From: Buxus sempervirens
Taxonomy: Eukaryota > Streptophyta > Magnoliopsida > Buxales > Buxaceae
NCBI GenBank assembly: GCA_947561395.2
Contig: OX387184.1
Location: 57,657,197-57,721,196, forward strand
Length of the DNA: 64,000 nucleotides
Direction: 5' to 3'
A program made the translations under genes and the position numbers. Shown piece after piece: positions 48,131 through 59,865 of the stretch; position 1 is the stretch's first letter, and every line of letters begins with the position of its first letter. Below the pieces are notes generated by a model, which saw nothing but the letters and a program-made list of their open reading frames with translations, was not told where the DNA came from and did no database searches.

Positions 48131-49639
48131 TAATGGTTAATGAAAAAGATATCCCAACATGGTATCACACATGAGATTGGACATCATTTGCAATGTAGAT
48201 CTCATTTACAGTATTTGTAGCTAGAGACATTGATGTTGGGCTCATCAAAGTGAGTAATCTGTGGACCCCATATCACTGTGTCTTGCTGTACGTGCTGTAA
48301 AGTGAATTTGCATTATAAACAATCATTACTCCACATATGAGGTTAATAAAGCATGGAGGGAAGGCGTAGAGAGAGCAACACATCAAGTGGGGTTGCTTTA
48401 GCCATGGTAATGCCTAAGCTTTCAGTCATGTCCACTGGTTCATCCGATGGGGTCTTCAAGTTGAATCCCTGAAGCAGACGTGCGAGTGCCAAGTGCATGA
48501 TCTGCATAGCCCAGCTGATACCTGGACAAGATCGCCTTCCTGAGCTAAACGGAATGTACTCATGTTGCTGACCCCTCACATCCACGTTGCTATGGCCTGA
48601 AAGAAATCTCTCAGGTCGGAACTCTGACGGGTCGGACCACACCCGTGGGTCTCGATGCAGCTTCCAGATGTTCACCAACAACCGAGTCCCCTTGGGAACG
48701 TGATAGCCACCTATGATGCAATCTTGTGTAGCTTCGCGTGGTACAGAAAGTGGGACCGGTGGATACAAGCGCATCGCTTCCTTCACAATGGCTTGCAGAT
48801 AAACCAAGTTCCGAACATCTGATTCGTCCACTTGTCGGTCTTTGCCAACGTGGATGTCCAACTCATCTTGAGCCCGTTTTAGAACGTTGGGATTATTTAG
48901 CAATAAGGAAAGGGCCCACGTTAGGGCAACTGTTGTCGTATCGGAGGCAGCTACGATAAGATTCTACAAAATATGGAATATCCAAAAGATTAGTATTTTT
49001 TTAATAGGAAAAAAAAAACTATTGGAATTAGTCTTAAAGAAAATACAAGAAAAGGCATCATTTGCGGCTTCTACGTATGTAAATTATCTTAATGGCAAGA
49101 CGTATGTAAATTATTTTATGTCTAACATTATTGATGTTATACACTGCTCAATTGTTTGAAGCATTTTCTCTTATTGGTGTCACTTTAAACATCATAAACT
49201 CAATATAGGAGACTCACCATCAATAGTACTTCATGGGTTTACACCTTCTGCACTTTTCTCCAACACCCATGGTAAATTTTGAGGGAGATGATCAACATTT
49301 GAAGGTTAGAAAACTTTCCTTCTTGTAAAGATAAAGAGGTTTAATTTCTAGTGAGAAAACTATAACCATTGCATGCTACATGACAGGGCATCTTTCAAAG
49401 TGCAAGGATGTCATCCCAAGGCTATGTTTGACAGTTAGATTTCAAGAGAAAAGAAAAAAAAAATGTAAAAATTAAAATTTATCTTTTCACTCGTTTGTGT
49501 GGAAGGAAGGAAATAAACATGATCAGAGAAATTTTGTTAAAAGTTTCTCTCCTTTTCTCGTTAGAGGTCAAAATTTTTCTTTCCAAAAAGATAGAGATTT
49601 CGAAAAGAAAAGAAAATAAAGTCCATTGCCACCATCCAC

Positions 49640-49795
49640 CACACACGCACATGCACGCCCACGCGCACTCACGCACACGCCCACGCTCGCATGCACGCAT
49701 GCACACACACGCACGTAGGCACATACATGCGCGCGGACGAACACGGGCACTGGCACACACACGCACACTTACGCACACACACACACACACAATCC
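49640..49795. repeat. CA/CG-rich microsatellite
   Basis: ACACGCAC-type dinucleotide and tetranucleotide repeats lie in the intron of the P450 copy at 48343-51598. Open frames on both strands across it are artefacts of the repeat. Confidence 0.85.
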
Positions 49796-50123
49796 CCTGC
49801 CCCCAAGAGCTAGCACACTCACCAACATCATACCGTTCACCCACGCACCACTTCCACCATCACCCCCAACAACCCCACCAGGTCAACCACAACCCACCAA
49901 CTAATACTCCCACCAGCGCTATCTCCAAAACCCCCCACCACCATCCTCCTTGTTAAAACATATATTCATTTATTTCTTTCAAACTCTCGCTTTATGTAAA
50001 CACGTTTCCTTTATTTTATTTTTTTCCTTTTTTTTAAGATTTATTTCCTCTCGAAATACAAACTTTTTTTAAGATTTATTTCATCTCGAAATCCAAACTT
50101 CCAAATATTAGCATTAGAAAATA

Positions 50124-50592
50124 GGGAAAATTATAGAAAATGCCTCCTTTTGAGGAAACGTTTCCCTTAAGGCTTGTACTTTAAATTTAGAAATCTTCCG
50201 GCCTCCTTTTGGTGAAAAATTATGAAATAGCCTCATGAATAGCATGTGAGCACCAATTTCCAAATTTACCCTCACTTATTTTTATGATATTACATATAAA
50301 TATACTTATTTTCTACTTTGATTATGCTTGTATCCTTGTATGCCGCTTATGTTTTGTATCCTACTATACTATATCCCGTATGATTATGCTTGTACCCTAT
50401 GATGATTATACTTGTATCCCTTTATGATCTGAAAATTGGCACTCACTTGTGAGGCTTTTTTATAAATTTTCACCCAAATTAAGGAGGCCTACCAACTTCT
50501 AAGTTTGAAGCAACCCTCAGGGAAATGGAATGAACCGCAGGTGATTCCATGGAAAAGTCTCCTAAAAACGAATCCTTTCCTATAATTTACTC
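50124..50592. mobile_element. MULE-type MITE in the intron of the CYP82 pseudogene
   Basis: The ends are GGGAAAATTATAGAAAATG and CCTATAATTTACTC, an imperfect inverted terminus of the family at 52144. The flanks are TAGAAAATA and TAGAAAAAT (8 of 9 bases). The intact CYP82 copy has no such sequence at the matching point (58352-58372). It contains degenerate GTATCC(TT)...ATGATTAT repeats. Confidence 0.7.
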
Positions 50593-51639
50593 TAGAAAAA
50601 TAAGAAACAAACATAAAAAGGAGGCTAGAAAGAGAGAGAGATACCGATATCGTTGACTTGATGATGGTATCGGAACCATAGGGTGATTGAGCGTCTTCCG
50701 GGATGACCGAAAGCATAATTTCAATGAAGTCTTGTTTTCGGCCGTCTGTATAGCTGGAAAGTCTATTCCGTCGATGTTGATCTACCCAGGATCCCAGGAA
50801 GACATCCATTTCCTTGGCAGTCTGCTTCATCGCCTTTATATGCCCCCCCAAGTCAAGCCACTCCAAATACGGCAGTGCGTCCGACACTGGGAACATCCCA
50901 AACAGATACAAGAATCTCTCAATGGCTTTTCTGAATCTACGAGCTTCTTCCTCCTCACTGGGATCAACGTTTCCGAAATATCGCTTCCCGGCGATCATCA
51001 TGGTTAGGGCATTGAAAATCTTCATCTCGAACCGCTCCTTCATCTCCACCTTAACCCAGGCAGCACCACCAGGTACTGCACACAAGGAGTACAAGCTTTT
51101 AATGAAATCATCAACTTCTCTGATCCTCAGGTGCTTCAGCATCTCCAGACGAGTGTTTGAGAGAAGCTCCAGAGTCGCCATCTTGCGTGTGTCGCGCCAG
51201 TACGACCCATAAGGGTAGAACCCGAACATGACACCATTGTAGCCCAGGTACTTGGCGGCAGCACCGAGCGGACGCGACGCCAGAGCCCTGTCGTTGGTGG
51301 TGAAGCAATCCTTCACCATTTCCCAGCTACTCACCACCAGTGCACGGTGCTTGCCAAGACGGATAACGAAGGCTGGCCCGTATTTGTCAGCCATGGCTCC
51401 AAGTGTCCGTGCAGCTGGTTCTTGTAGTCATACCAAAAGAGGGAGATGTCCGATCACAGGCCAGGCGCCGGCTGGTTCCGGGGTTCTTGGTTCCTTATTC
51501 TTGTCGTTACAACACTTCATCTTCCATAGATTATAGATCAGGATCAAGGCAACTATTCCTCCAAATACGATTGCTTGAAGCTCAGGGTGAGAATCCATGG
51601 CGAAGAGGGAAGAGGAGGGAGCTCATGCACCGATGCCTT

Positions 51640-52143
51640 AATCATGCATATATAATATACCATTTTAATACCAAATAGAAACAATGGAAAATTGACCCAA
51701 ATTTATTAAAAGAAAAGAAAAGGACAGATTGTAAGCATATGCATACGATTTATATTAATACCATTTTTTTTCTACCAAAAAAAAAAAAAAAAAGCATATG
51801 CATACGAGCAACCCGCCAACGACTTTTTTTTTTTTTTTGGGTGAAAAGCAACCCGCCAACGACACCGATGCCAAATCATGCACACGTATCAATATACCAT
51901 TTTAATACCAAATATAAACAACAGAAAATTATAAAATAAGAAAAAAAAATAAAAAAAAAAGAGTACAGATAAGAGTATACATAGGAGCAACCCGCCACCG
52001 ACACAAAATCGCGCCCTCCACTCAACCACCGCACACACCCGATCAAACACGTCCATTGCATGTTCTTAACCTAATATTTTAATCTCTAATCTATGTTATC
52101 TATATCTAGGAGGGTGTGTGGTAACGTTTTCAAATAGAGTTTT
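51640..52143. repeat. Duplicated CYP82 upstream region, copy B start
   Basis: It contains two partial copies of a segment starting ATATACCATTTTAATACC (51655 and 51893) separated by A- and T-rich runs. The second aligns with 29130 onward and the first with 59420 onward. This is the upstream DNA of the pseudogene copy and the left end of duplication unit B. Confidence 0.75.
51646..51660 (-). promoter_or_regulatory. Probable TATA region of the CYP82 pseudogene
   Basis: On the minus strand TATTATATATGC lies about 50 bases upstream of the original start codon, identical to the region upstream of the intact copy. The implied leader is short. No transcript evidence is available from sequence. Confidence 0.45.
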
Positions 52144-52849
52144 GGGAAAATTATGGAAAGCACTGCCTTTTCACATGTATTTCCAAAAACATGTTTTGAA
52201 AAGTCAAATTTTAAAAAACATGCAACTCTTGCCGTGTAATTACTTTTCAGTCCGAAATCACTGTAGCTCGATTAATTGCAAATTTTGTGATTAATTGACA
52301 AAATGTTCAATTACATCAATCGAACAATAGCGATGAACTAACGTGTATCCTTGGATTATTAATCTTATATCTTACAATGATCATGCTTGTTTCCATAATG
52401 GTTAACCAAATATTATATGTATCCCACGAAGATCATACTTGTATCCGTCGATGATTTGTCTGATATCCTTGAAGATCTATAGCATTCGATGATTTGAAAT
52501 TTCGATTAACCGGAATCGTAAATCGTTGTTTTGCAATTAATCGAATGATATCAGAATAATCGAAATTCATAGGCGCACGACCAACACACGATTAAAGCCC
52601 GATTCAACATTAATCCTATGTTCATTCGGTTTCGATTAATCGTACGATTAATCGAATAGACAATTTTTGAACTTTGAAAATTATTATAGTGATTTCGATT
52701 AATGGTAAATTATACAATTAATCAAGCTACAGTGATTTCGGACTGAAATGCAATTACACATGAAATTTTACATATTTTTTAACATTTGACTTTTTCAAAG
52801 CATTTTTTTGTAAATACTTGGTCAAAGGTGGTCCCTTCAATAATTTTCC
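52144..52849. mobile_element. Long-inverted-repeat MULE-type MITE with perfect 9-bp target duplication
   Basis: The left end GGGAAAATTATGG and right end AATAATTTTCC are inverted. The arms share CTGTAGCTCGATTAATTG/CAATTAATCAAGCTACAG and run for roughly 200 bp. The flanks are TAGAGTTTT at 52135-52143 and 52850-52858, identical. Copy A at 29375-29390 reads AAATAGAGTTTTTCTA without the element. The interior has GATTAATCG phrases and a degenerate GTATCC array. Same family as 20435-21285. Confidence 0.93.
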
Positions 52850-53118
52850 TAGAGTTTTTCTATTTTAAAAACAAACAAAAAAATCCAAAAACGTGTTTGG
52901 TAAGAAAGATTTTCGATTTGTTTTAAAAAAATGATTGAGAAATAGCCTGGTTTTTAAGAACAGAAAATTTTGCAATCCACAAATCATGTTTCTGTCTTTT
53001 TTTTTATGGCATTTATGTAATTTTTTAAAGTCTAACTCCGCGACATATGCCTATTGCCTAGCACTCATCTCTCTTCCTCACGATAATCACAGAAAAATAA
53101 AAACACAAAGGAAGCTAA

Positions 53119-54201
53119 GGCTGTGTTTGTTTCACTGGAATTGGAGAGAGAAAATTTTTTCCCGGAACTTAAAATTTCCCCTGCATTTGTTAATTTCAAA
53201 GGAAAATAAAAAACACAGTAAAATATTTTCCTAAATATTCAAAAACTAGAGGAAAAGAGGAACGGGAGAGTCAACTCGAGTCTTGAGAAGTCTCACTCCG
53301 ACATGCTCCATGAAAGCTTGAGCTCGTTATCACCTCCAGAAACGAAGGTTTCATTGGAGAGGCGCACCGAGCAACCTGCATGGGCTCCAACTGCAGTTCT
53401 CACTGAGGTGGTTTCGTCGTATTTTGACAAAAAAAAATTATGTCCATCGATAAAGAATTCATTGACTTCAACAAACGAAAATGGCAGTAAAATTTAAGTA
53501 GTCTGAAACATCAGTTAGAGCTGAATTTCAAGCAATACTATGTTATGATTGGTAGAACAGAGAGTTTCCATTGCTCACGTCTTCGTTCAGGAGCTCGAGT
53601 TCGAAGACGACAAGAAACGGACTCCTAAGACTCTGCTTGACACTGTAAACTACCTCTTGTTGGCTGCTATGGTGGCATAAGGTGGAAATCGTAGCTACCA
53701 TCTCATAATCGTCCCCCCATCCGCCCTAGAATGTCTCGACAGTCCCCGCTTTAACAGTTGATTTTTTGATGAAAATCCTAAACTACTGTCACGCTTGATT
53801 TTCTTTCTAAAATTGAATAAATCTTGGTTTCAATCTTCTATCTTAACTCTTTAGGACTAATTTCTAATCTTTTTTAGAAAGTTTGGTCATCTAAACTGCA
53901 ACTTAATCGGACAAAGCCACGGTTCGACATTTGCAAATTTGATAAAGTCCTATGCCAGTTTTGATATGTTAAAAAGTTAAGGGATTAAAATATAATATTC
54001 AAATTTCATCTTTTCTGCTCTATTTAACTTTCTTTTCAATTCCCCCTTTATACTTATCCACGGGAATAAAATTTTCAAAAAATTATATCTGTTACCTCCA
54101 ACCACCTGAAAAATAAGAAACAGGAAATTTTTTTCTTAAAAAATTCTTATCTTGAAATTATTTTCTGCTGGAAAATAATTTCCATTGAACCAAACACAGC
54201 C
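53119..54201. mobile_element. Tourist/PIF-Harbinger-like element (1.08 kb) with coding-like interior
   Basis: The ends are GGCTGTGTTTGTTTC and GAACCAAACACAGCC. The flanks are TAA (53116-53118) and CAA (54202-54204). Copy A reads GAAGCTAAGAGAACCGAGC without interruption (about 29615-29635). The interior at 53561-53680 has a coding-like frame after an acceptor-like AG (HVFVQELEFEDDKKRTPKTL...), and another at 53303-53497. The source of these is not recognised and may be a captured gene. Confidence 0.82.
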
Positions 54202-55352
54202 CAAGAGAACTGAGCAGCAAAGACATCCACATTCCACAGTTCCATTGTGTTCTATCATCTAGCTAGTTATGCTCTTTTATTTTCATTTTTGGATAGATTC
54301 TTCAAGGTAATTCGGGCAAAGACTACACCAGAGAATGATGCAATCCCTGCATTGCCGATGTCTGTGGAAGTGAGGTTGAGATTTATCACAAATAACTGTT
54401 ATTAGGGGTGGGGCTGCAAAGGTCGACGCGAAGCAAGAGAAGAAGGAGATCCGTGAAAAATGGAAGACCCGCATAAGGGGAGGCGCCACTGAGAAGAATC
54501 AGAATTCAGTCGCCTTGTTCTTAGAGTCCACAAGCAGAGCAAATTTGAGATTTCCGGACTCTGTTTTGTGACGGGATATTTCCATGTTTCACTTATTTGA
54601 TTCGTGTGGAGTGGAAGAGAATGCGTTAGAGAAAAGCAGCGATGGTAAGCTCTCTTAACCTCTTTCACTCCATCAATCTCTCTCCTTTTTCTGTTCTGAA
54701 TTCCACAGTTATAGTTCGTTATACCTTTTCTAGAAAATATTAAAAGCTCCTTTGACAGTTGACACCCTCAGAGGGGCTTCACACTCACAGACTAATCTCT
54801 TGTTTTAGTCACTCTCTTGACTTACGAGATGTCTCTCACTGAAATTACTCTCACTTAAGTTGTTTCTCTTAAGTTGTATACATTTGTGCGTTTCCCCCCT
54901 ATTTATAGAGAATTTAATGAGGTAAAAGAATTTTCTAAAAGATCTAAATTTCTCAAAAATTTCTAGAAAATCTAGCTCTCTGGAAGATCTCTAATCTCCA
55001 GAAAATCTCTAGAGTAAGAGATTTCTAGAAGATTTTTAGAACATTTCTAAAAGATTCAAAAGAAATATTCTAGTGATTTATGCATAGTCGTGTTGAATCG
55101 CCAATATGCCGAGTATCTAAGCTTGTTTTTTCGGCAATATGGTACTTTTATTTAATTTTAGAAGGTATGTTCTCTCTGTTATCTTTTGATGAAAGGAAAA
55201 AATATACAGCCTGGGATAAATTTAAAAGAAAAAAAAAAGGAGGCAAAGGCATATTCTACATCCGAAAAAATAAATAAAAGTCCTGATTAATTTATTCTTG
55301 ATTACATACAAATTTCATCGTGCTTCTCCATTCATTAACTATATGTTGTGTT
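54202..55352. repeat. Duplicated CYP82 flank, copy B, middle segment
   Basis: It matches 29625-30127 and 33892-34210 of copy A. It is continuous across the CACTA insertion point (55061-55085). It contains repeated TTTCTAGAAGAT and TCTAGAAAATCT phrases, also in copy A. No gene is seen. Confidence 0.8.
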
Positions 55353-55583
55353 TAGTGGCGGAACCACCTTAGAGCTAGAGGGGGCAATTGCCCCCCCTAA
55401 AATTTTATTTTTTAATTTAAAATATATTTTTTCCTATATGTTTTAATTGAAATTTATATTTTGCCCCCTCTAAAATTTCTGGTTTACCTCCCTAACTCAT
55501 TAAAATTTCTATATTTCATGAGAAGTGTTAATTGAAATTTTTTTTTTTGCCCCTTCAAATTTGGAGTCCTGGTTCCACCACTG
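55353..55583. mobile_element. hAT MITE, 231 bp, perfect 8-bp target duplication
   Basis: The ends are TAGTGGCGGAACCACC and GGTTCCACCACTG. The flanks are GTTGTGTT at 55345-55352 and 55584-55591, identical. Copy A lacks it. The interior repeats the phrase TTGCCCC(CT) and is AT-rich with no coding capacity. Confidence 0.92.
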
Positions 55584-55591
55584 GTTGTGTT

Positions 55592-56298
55592 GTAGTTTAC
55601 AATTTACCTTTTTTTTTTGTTGGAATAGTTTACAATTTACTGCCAGGTGCAATGCTAAGGTTTGCTATTCAAAGCGATGCAAAAAATAAACATTCAAAAA
55701 AAAGGACATAGAGGTATTTGCTGCAACTTAATGAATAAATAAAATTTTTGATTTATTCATTCTTTCCTACAAATTATATTGTACTCCTTTATTCACTAAC
55801 TTTATGTTGCTTAACAACTACTATTTTAAGGCCAAGCGGTGACCTAGGACTCATTACCATTGAGTGAGGAGTTACAATGGTGAGTTTGCATATCTATTAT
55901 ATTTATATTTGTAACCACAACTCATCTATTTATTATAAGTGATGTATTAATGAGAAGTAGATAATTGTTCTAATTCACAGTGTATATACTTAACAATATA
56001 TAATAATGTCGTATTCCAAAAATCATGCATACCCCATTTAATAATATTTCAAAATATTATAGCCGTAGATGAGAAGTACAAATTCCTCAATGGTCATTGA
56101 AAAAGACATCCAGACAAATTATCACACATGAGACTGGATATCGTTTGTAGCGTAGATCCCATATACAGTATGTGTAGCAAGAGATATTAATATGGGGCTC
56201 ATTAAAATAAATAATTTGTGGGCTCATATCATCGTGTCTTGTTGTACATGCTGTAAATTGAATCTGCATTGTAGATAGTTATTACTCCACATATGAGA
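55592..56298. repeat. Duplicated CYP82 3' flank, copy B
   Basis: It matches 34215-34342, 46812-47153 and 48131-48342 of copy A, around the 3' end of each P450. It is uninterrupted at the copia (about 55745) and Tourist (about 56085) insertion points. It should include the 3' UTR of the intact P450. Confidence 0.8.
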
Positions 56299-59200
56299 TC
56301 AATAAAGTGTGGAGGGAAGGCGTGGAGAGAGCAATACATCAAGTGGGGTTGCTTTAGCCATGGTAATGCCTAAGGTTTCAGTCATGTCCAGTGGTTCATC
56401 AGATGGGGTCTTCAAATTGAATCCCTGAAGCAGACGTGCGAGCGCCAAGTGCGTGATTTGCATAGCCCAGCTGATACCCGGACAAGATCGCCGTCCTGAG
56501 CTAAACGGAATGTACTCTTGTTGCTGACCCCTCACATCCACTTTGCTGTGGCCTGAAAGAAATCTCTCAGGTCGGAACTCCGACGGATCGGACCACACCC
56601 GTGGGTCTCGATGTAGCTTCCAGATGTTCACCAACAACCGAGTCCCCTTGGGCACTTGATAGCCACCTATGATGCAATCTTGTGTAGCTTCGCGTGGTAC
56701 AGAAAGTGGGCCTGGTGGATACAGGCGCATCGCTTCCTTCACAATGGCTTGCAAATAAACCAAGTTCCGAACATCTGATTCGTCCACTTGTCGGTCTTTG
56801 CCAACGTGGATGTCCAACTCATCTTGAGCCCGTTTTAGAACGTTGGGATTATTTAACACCAAGGCAAGGGCCCACGTTAGGGCGATTGTTGTCGTATCGG
56901 AGCCGGCTACCACTAGATTCTACAAAATGGAATCCAAAAGATAAATATTTTTCTTTTTTTTAATGGGAAAAAAAAAACTGTTGGAATCAGCTGTAAAACT
57001 AAAGAAAATACAAGAAAAGTCAACATTTGCGGCTTCTACGAATTGAGTCATTATCAACAAACAATTCTTAATCTTAATGGCCAGTCGTTTGTGGATTATT
57101 TTATATGAACAATTCACATTCACAACCACCTCAACTTACAACCCCACCTTCACACATAACCACTCTTACCACAACCACCACGACAACATGCCCACCATCC
57201 CCTCCCCCAAGTAGAGCCGGAAAAAATCGAACCGACCCGACGGGTCAACCCGCCTTACCCGATTATAAACGGGTTGGGTTGACCCGTTTATTAATTGGGT
57301 CGGGTGGGGGTTGGGATTATTAATTGGGTCGGGTGCGGGTTGGGGTTTTCCCAACCCGCCTGTAATCGGGTCAAATCCGATTATGACCCGATTAAAAAAA
57401 GTGTAAAAAAGTGCATGAATCAACTCGATTATGACCCGCCAACCCGATTATGACTCGAACCCGACCCGATTACCCCATAATCCTATTTTAATAATATTTT
57501 TGAAAAAATAAAAAATATATAATCGGGTTGGCGGGTTGGGTTCGGTTTGGGGTTTTCCCAACCCGACAGTAATCGGGTCACCCGAACCTGACCCGTTTAA
57601 CCTTGACCCGATTACGACCCGACCCAAACCCGACCCGACACGTTGCTAGCTCTACCCCCAAGGCTCAGCACGCTCACTAGCATCAACACCATTCACCCAC
57701 ATGTACACCACTACCACCATTACCCCCAACACAACAACATGCCCACCATCTCCTCCCCCAAGGCCCAGCACGCTCATCAACATCAACACCATTCACCAAC
57801 ACACCATTACCACTATTGTCCTCAACACTGTTCCTACTAAAAGCTCAAGCTGATAATAGAAGTGAACTTTTATATATTTACTTATATTCCTAGCATTCCT
57901 CCTCACGTATGGGCCAGCAAACTCAAACCATTTTAGAGATGTCCTACACGTGGAATATTTTATTTTTTAATGGATGGGAATGGAGGTTTGAACCTAAGAC
58001 CTTGGCGTATGTTTGCCTAAGGCTAGCTCTAATACCATGTATAACACCGATTCTACTAAAAGATTAAATTAATAGTAGGGGTGAACTTCTATATATTTAC
58101 TTATATTCATAATACAACCCCACGAGGTTCACCCCAACCCTCCCGGTCATACTCCCTCCGGTGCTATCTCCAAAAACCCCCACCATCCCCTTATTAAAAC
58201 ATATATTCATTTTTTTTTCTTTCAAATTCTCGTCCTATGTAAACACACGTTTCCTCTCTTTTTTCTTTTTTGTTTTTTAATTTATTTTCTCTCGAAATCA
58301 AAAAATTTTTTAAGATTTATTTTGCCTCGAAATCCAAACTTCCAAACACTAGTATTAGAAAAAAAGAAAAAAAAACATAAAAATGAGGCTAGAGAGAAAG
58401 AGAGAGATACCGATACGGTTGACTTGATAATGGTATTGGAATCATAGGGTAATTGAGCGTCTTCCGGGATGACCGAAAGCATAATGTCAATGAAGTCTTG
58501 TTTTCGGCCGTTTGTATCGCCGGAAAGTCTATTCCGTCGATGTTGATCTACCCAGGATCCCAGGAAGATATCCATTTCCTTGGCAGTCTGCTTCATGGCT
58601 TTTATATGCCCCCCCAAGTCAAGCCACTCCAGATACGGCAATGCGTCTGACACCGGGAACATCCCAAACAGATACATGAATCTCTCAATGGCTTTCCTGA
58701 ATCTACGAGCTTCTTCCTCCTCACTGGGATCAACGTTTCGGAAATATCGCTTCCCGGCGATCATCATGGTCAGGGCATTGAAAATAATCATCTCAAACCG
58801 CTCCTTCATCTCCGCCTTAACCCAGGCAGCACCACCAGGTACTGCACACAAGGAGTACAAGCTTTTAATGAAATCATCAACTTCTCTGATCCTCAGGTGC
58901 TTCAGCATCTCCAGACGAGTGTTCGAGAGAAGCTCCAAAGTCGCCATCTTGCGCATCTCGCGCCAGTACGACCCATAAGGGTAGAACCCGAACATGACAC
59001 CATTGTAGCCCAGGTACTTGGCGGCAGCACCGAGCGGACGCGATGCCAGAGCCCTGTCGTTTGTGGTGAAGCAATCCTTCACCATTTCCCAGCTACTCAC
59101 CACCAGTGCACGGTGCTTGCCAAGACGGATCATGAAGGCTGGCCCATATTTGTCGGCCATGGCTCCAAGTGTCCGTGCAACTGGTTCTTGTCCTACCAAA

Positions 59201-59361
59201 AGAGGGAGATGTCCGATAACAGGCCAGGCACCGGCTGGTTCTGGGGCTCTTGGTTCCTTGTTTTTGTCGCTACAACACTTCATCTTCCATAGATTATAGA
59301 TCAGGATCAAGGCAACTATTCCTCCAAATACGATTGCTTGAAGCTCAGGGTGAGAATCCAT
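56299..59361 (-). CDS. CYP82-family cytochrome P450, intact, 2 exons
   Basis: Exon 1 is 59361-58411 (317 codons) and exon 2 is 56919-56299 (206 codons plus stop), giving 523 residues, normal for CYP82. The donor is TCG|GTATCT and the acceptor TTTGTAG|AATC. P450s are haem mono-oxygenases of the ER membrane. Members of CYP82 act in alkaloid, terpenoid, flavone and coumarin pathways, and the substrate here cannot be told. Visible parts are an N-terminal membrane helix (about residues 8-25), the proline hinge PEPAGAWPVIGHLP, the C-helix WREMRKM, the I-helix AGSDTT (322-327), ExxR as KEAMR (E379, R382), FRPERF and the haem loop FSSGRRSCPG with Cys463. No lesion is seen. The intron (1491 bp) holds a hAT MITE (57212-57654). 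The neighbour at 48343-51598 is its tandem duplicate. Confidence 0.95.
57212..57654. mobile_element. hAT MITE in the CYP82 intron, perfect 8-bp target duplication
   Basis: The ends are TAGAGCCGGAAAAAATCG and GTTGCTAGCTCTA. The flanks are CCCCCAAG at 57204-57211 and 57655-57662, identical. The interior is made of AACCCG, ACCCGATTA and CGGGTTGG repeats in both orientations, like 19121-19789 and 60060-61358. Confidence 0.92.
57655..57840 (+). repeat. Degenerate tandem repeat in the CYP82 intron
   Basis: Phrases GCACGCTCA, CATCAACACCATTCACC and ACATGCCCACCATC occur two to three times between about 57180 and 57820, interrupted by the hAT element. The unit is about 110 bp. It has a relative in the intron of the other CYP82 copy (49800-49890). 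Confidence 0.6.
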
Positions 59362-59404
59362 GGCAAAGAGGGGATAGGAGGGAGCTCATGCACCGATGCC
59401 TTAA

Positions 59405-59422
59405 TCATGCATATATAATATA
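59405..59422 (-). promoter_or_regulatory. Probable TATA region of the intact CYP82 gene
   Basis: TATTATATATGCATGATTAA on the minus strand lies 45-60 bases upstream of the start codon and is conserved in the duplicate (51646-51660). The leader would be short. Confidence 0.5.
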
Positions 59423-59865
59423 CCATTTTAATACCAAATAGAAACAATGGAAAATTGACCCAAATTTATTAAAAAAAAGAAAAGGACAGATTGTAAGCAT
59501 ATGCATACGAGAAACCCGCCACCGACACCAAACCGGCACGCACCACTCAACCATCGCCACCCACCCGATCTAACACGTGCGACGCATGGGATTAACCTAA
59601 TATCTATAATCTATATTTTTTATATCTGTGAGGGGTTTTGATAACGTTTTTCTATTTTTAAAAATAAAAAATCCAAAAACGAGTTTTTTTGTGTGGTAGG
59701 AATCCAAAAACGTGTTTGGTAAGCGAGGTTTTCAAACCCTTTTAAAAAACACAATTGAGAAATAACCTGGTTTTTAAAAACAGAAAGTTTTGATTTTTAA
59801 AATCGACAAGTCGCGTTTCTGCTGTTTTTGATGGCATTTATGTAATTTTTTTAGTTTAACGGGGC
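59420..59865. repeat. Duplicated CYP82 upstream region, copy C (truncated)
   Basis: It matches the start of copies A (29130) and B (51655 and 51893): ATATACCATTTTAATACC, then GACAGATTGTAAGCATATGC, a CACTCAACCA phrase, and GGTAAG with AACCTGGTTTTTAA. Similarity stops at about 59865, so this is the broken right end of the tandem array. Confidence 0.8.

Larger units (their letters stand above)
48343..51598 (-). pseudogene. CYP82-family cytochrome P450, probably inactivated copy
   Basis: Exon 1 is 51598-50645 and exon 2 is 48963-48343 (621 nt with stop), with GT/AG at the intron. The protein parallels the intact copy at 56299-59361, including the proline-rich hinge PEPAGAWPVIGHLP, KEAMR (ExxR), FRPERF and the haem loop FSSGRRSCPG. 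Two lesions matter. First, a 3-base insertion plus changes create TGA at 51430-51428 (codon 57), just after the hinge. Second, the I-helix oxygen motif AGSDTT reads AASDTT. An internal start at 51394 could give a protein lacking the membrane anchor, but that is unlikely to be active. The intron (1681 bp) holds a MULE-type insertion and a CA/CG-rich microsatellite. Confidence 0.9.

Noticed and set aside
49479..49956. Open frames of 121 and 153 codons on both strands
   Set aside because: They are translations of the CA/CG microsatellite (Thr-His and Val-Cys runs) in a P450 intron.
53561..53680. Similarity of the phrase TLLDTVNY to the N-terminal region of DXS
   Set aside because: Only a handful of residues agree and the following residues do not, so no identity is claimed.
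58580..59299. Open frames on the plus strand opposite CYP82 exon 1
   Set aside because: They are antisense shadows of a high-quality coding exon and occur likewise opposite the duplicate copy.
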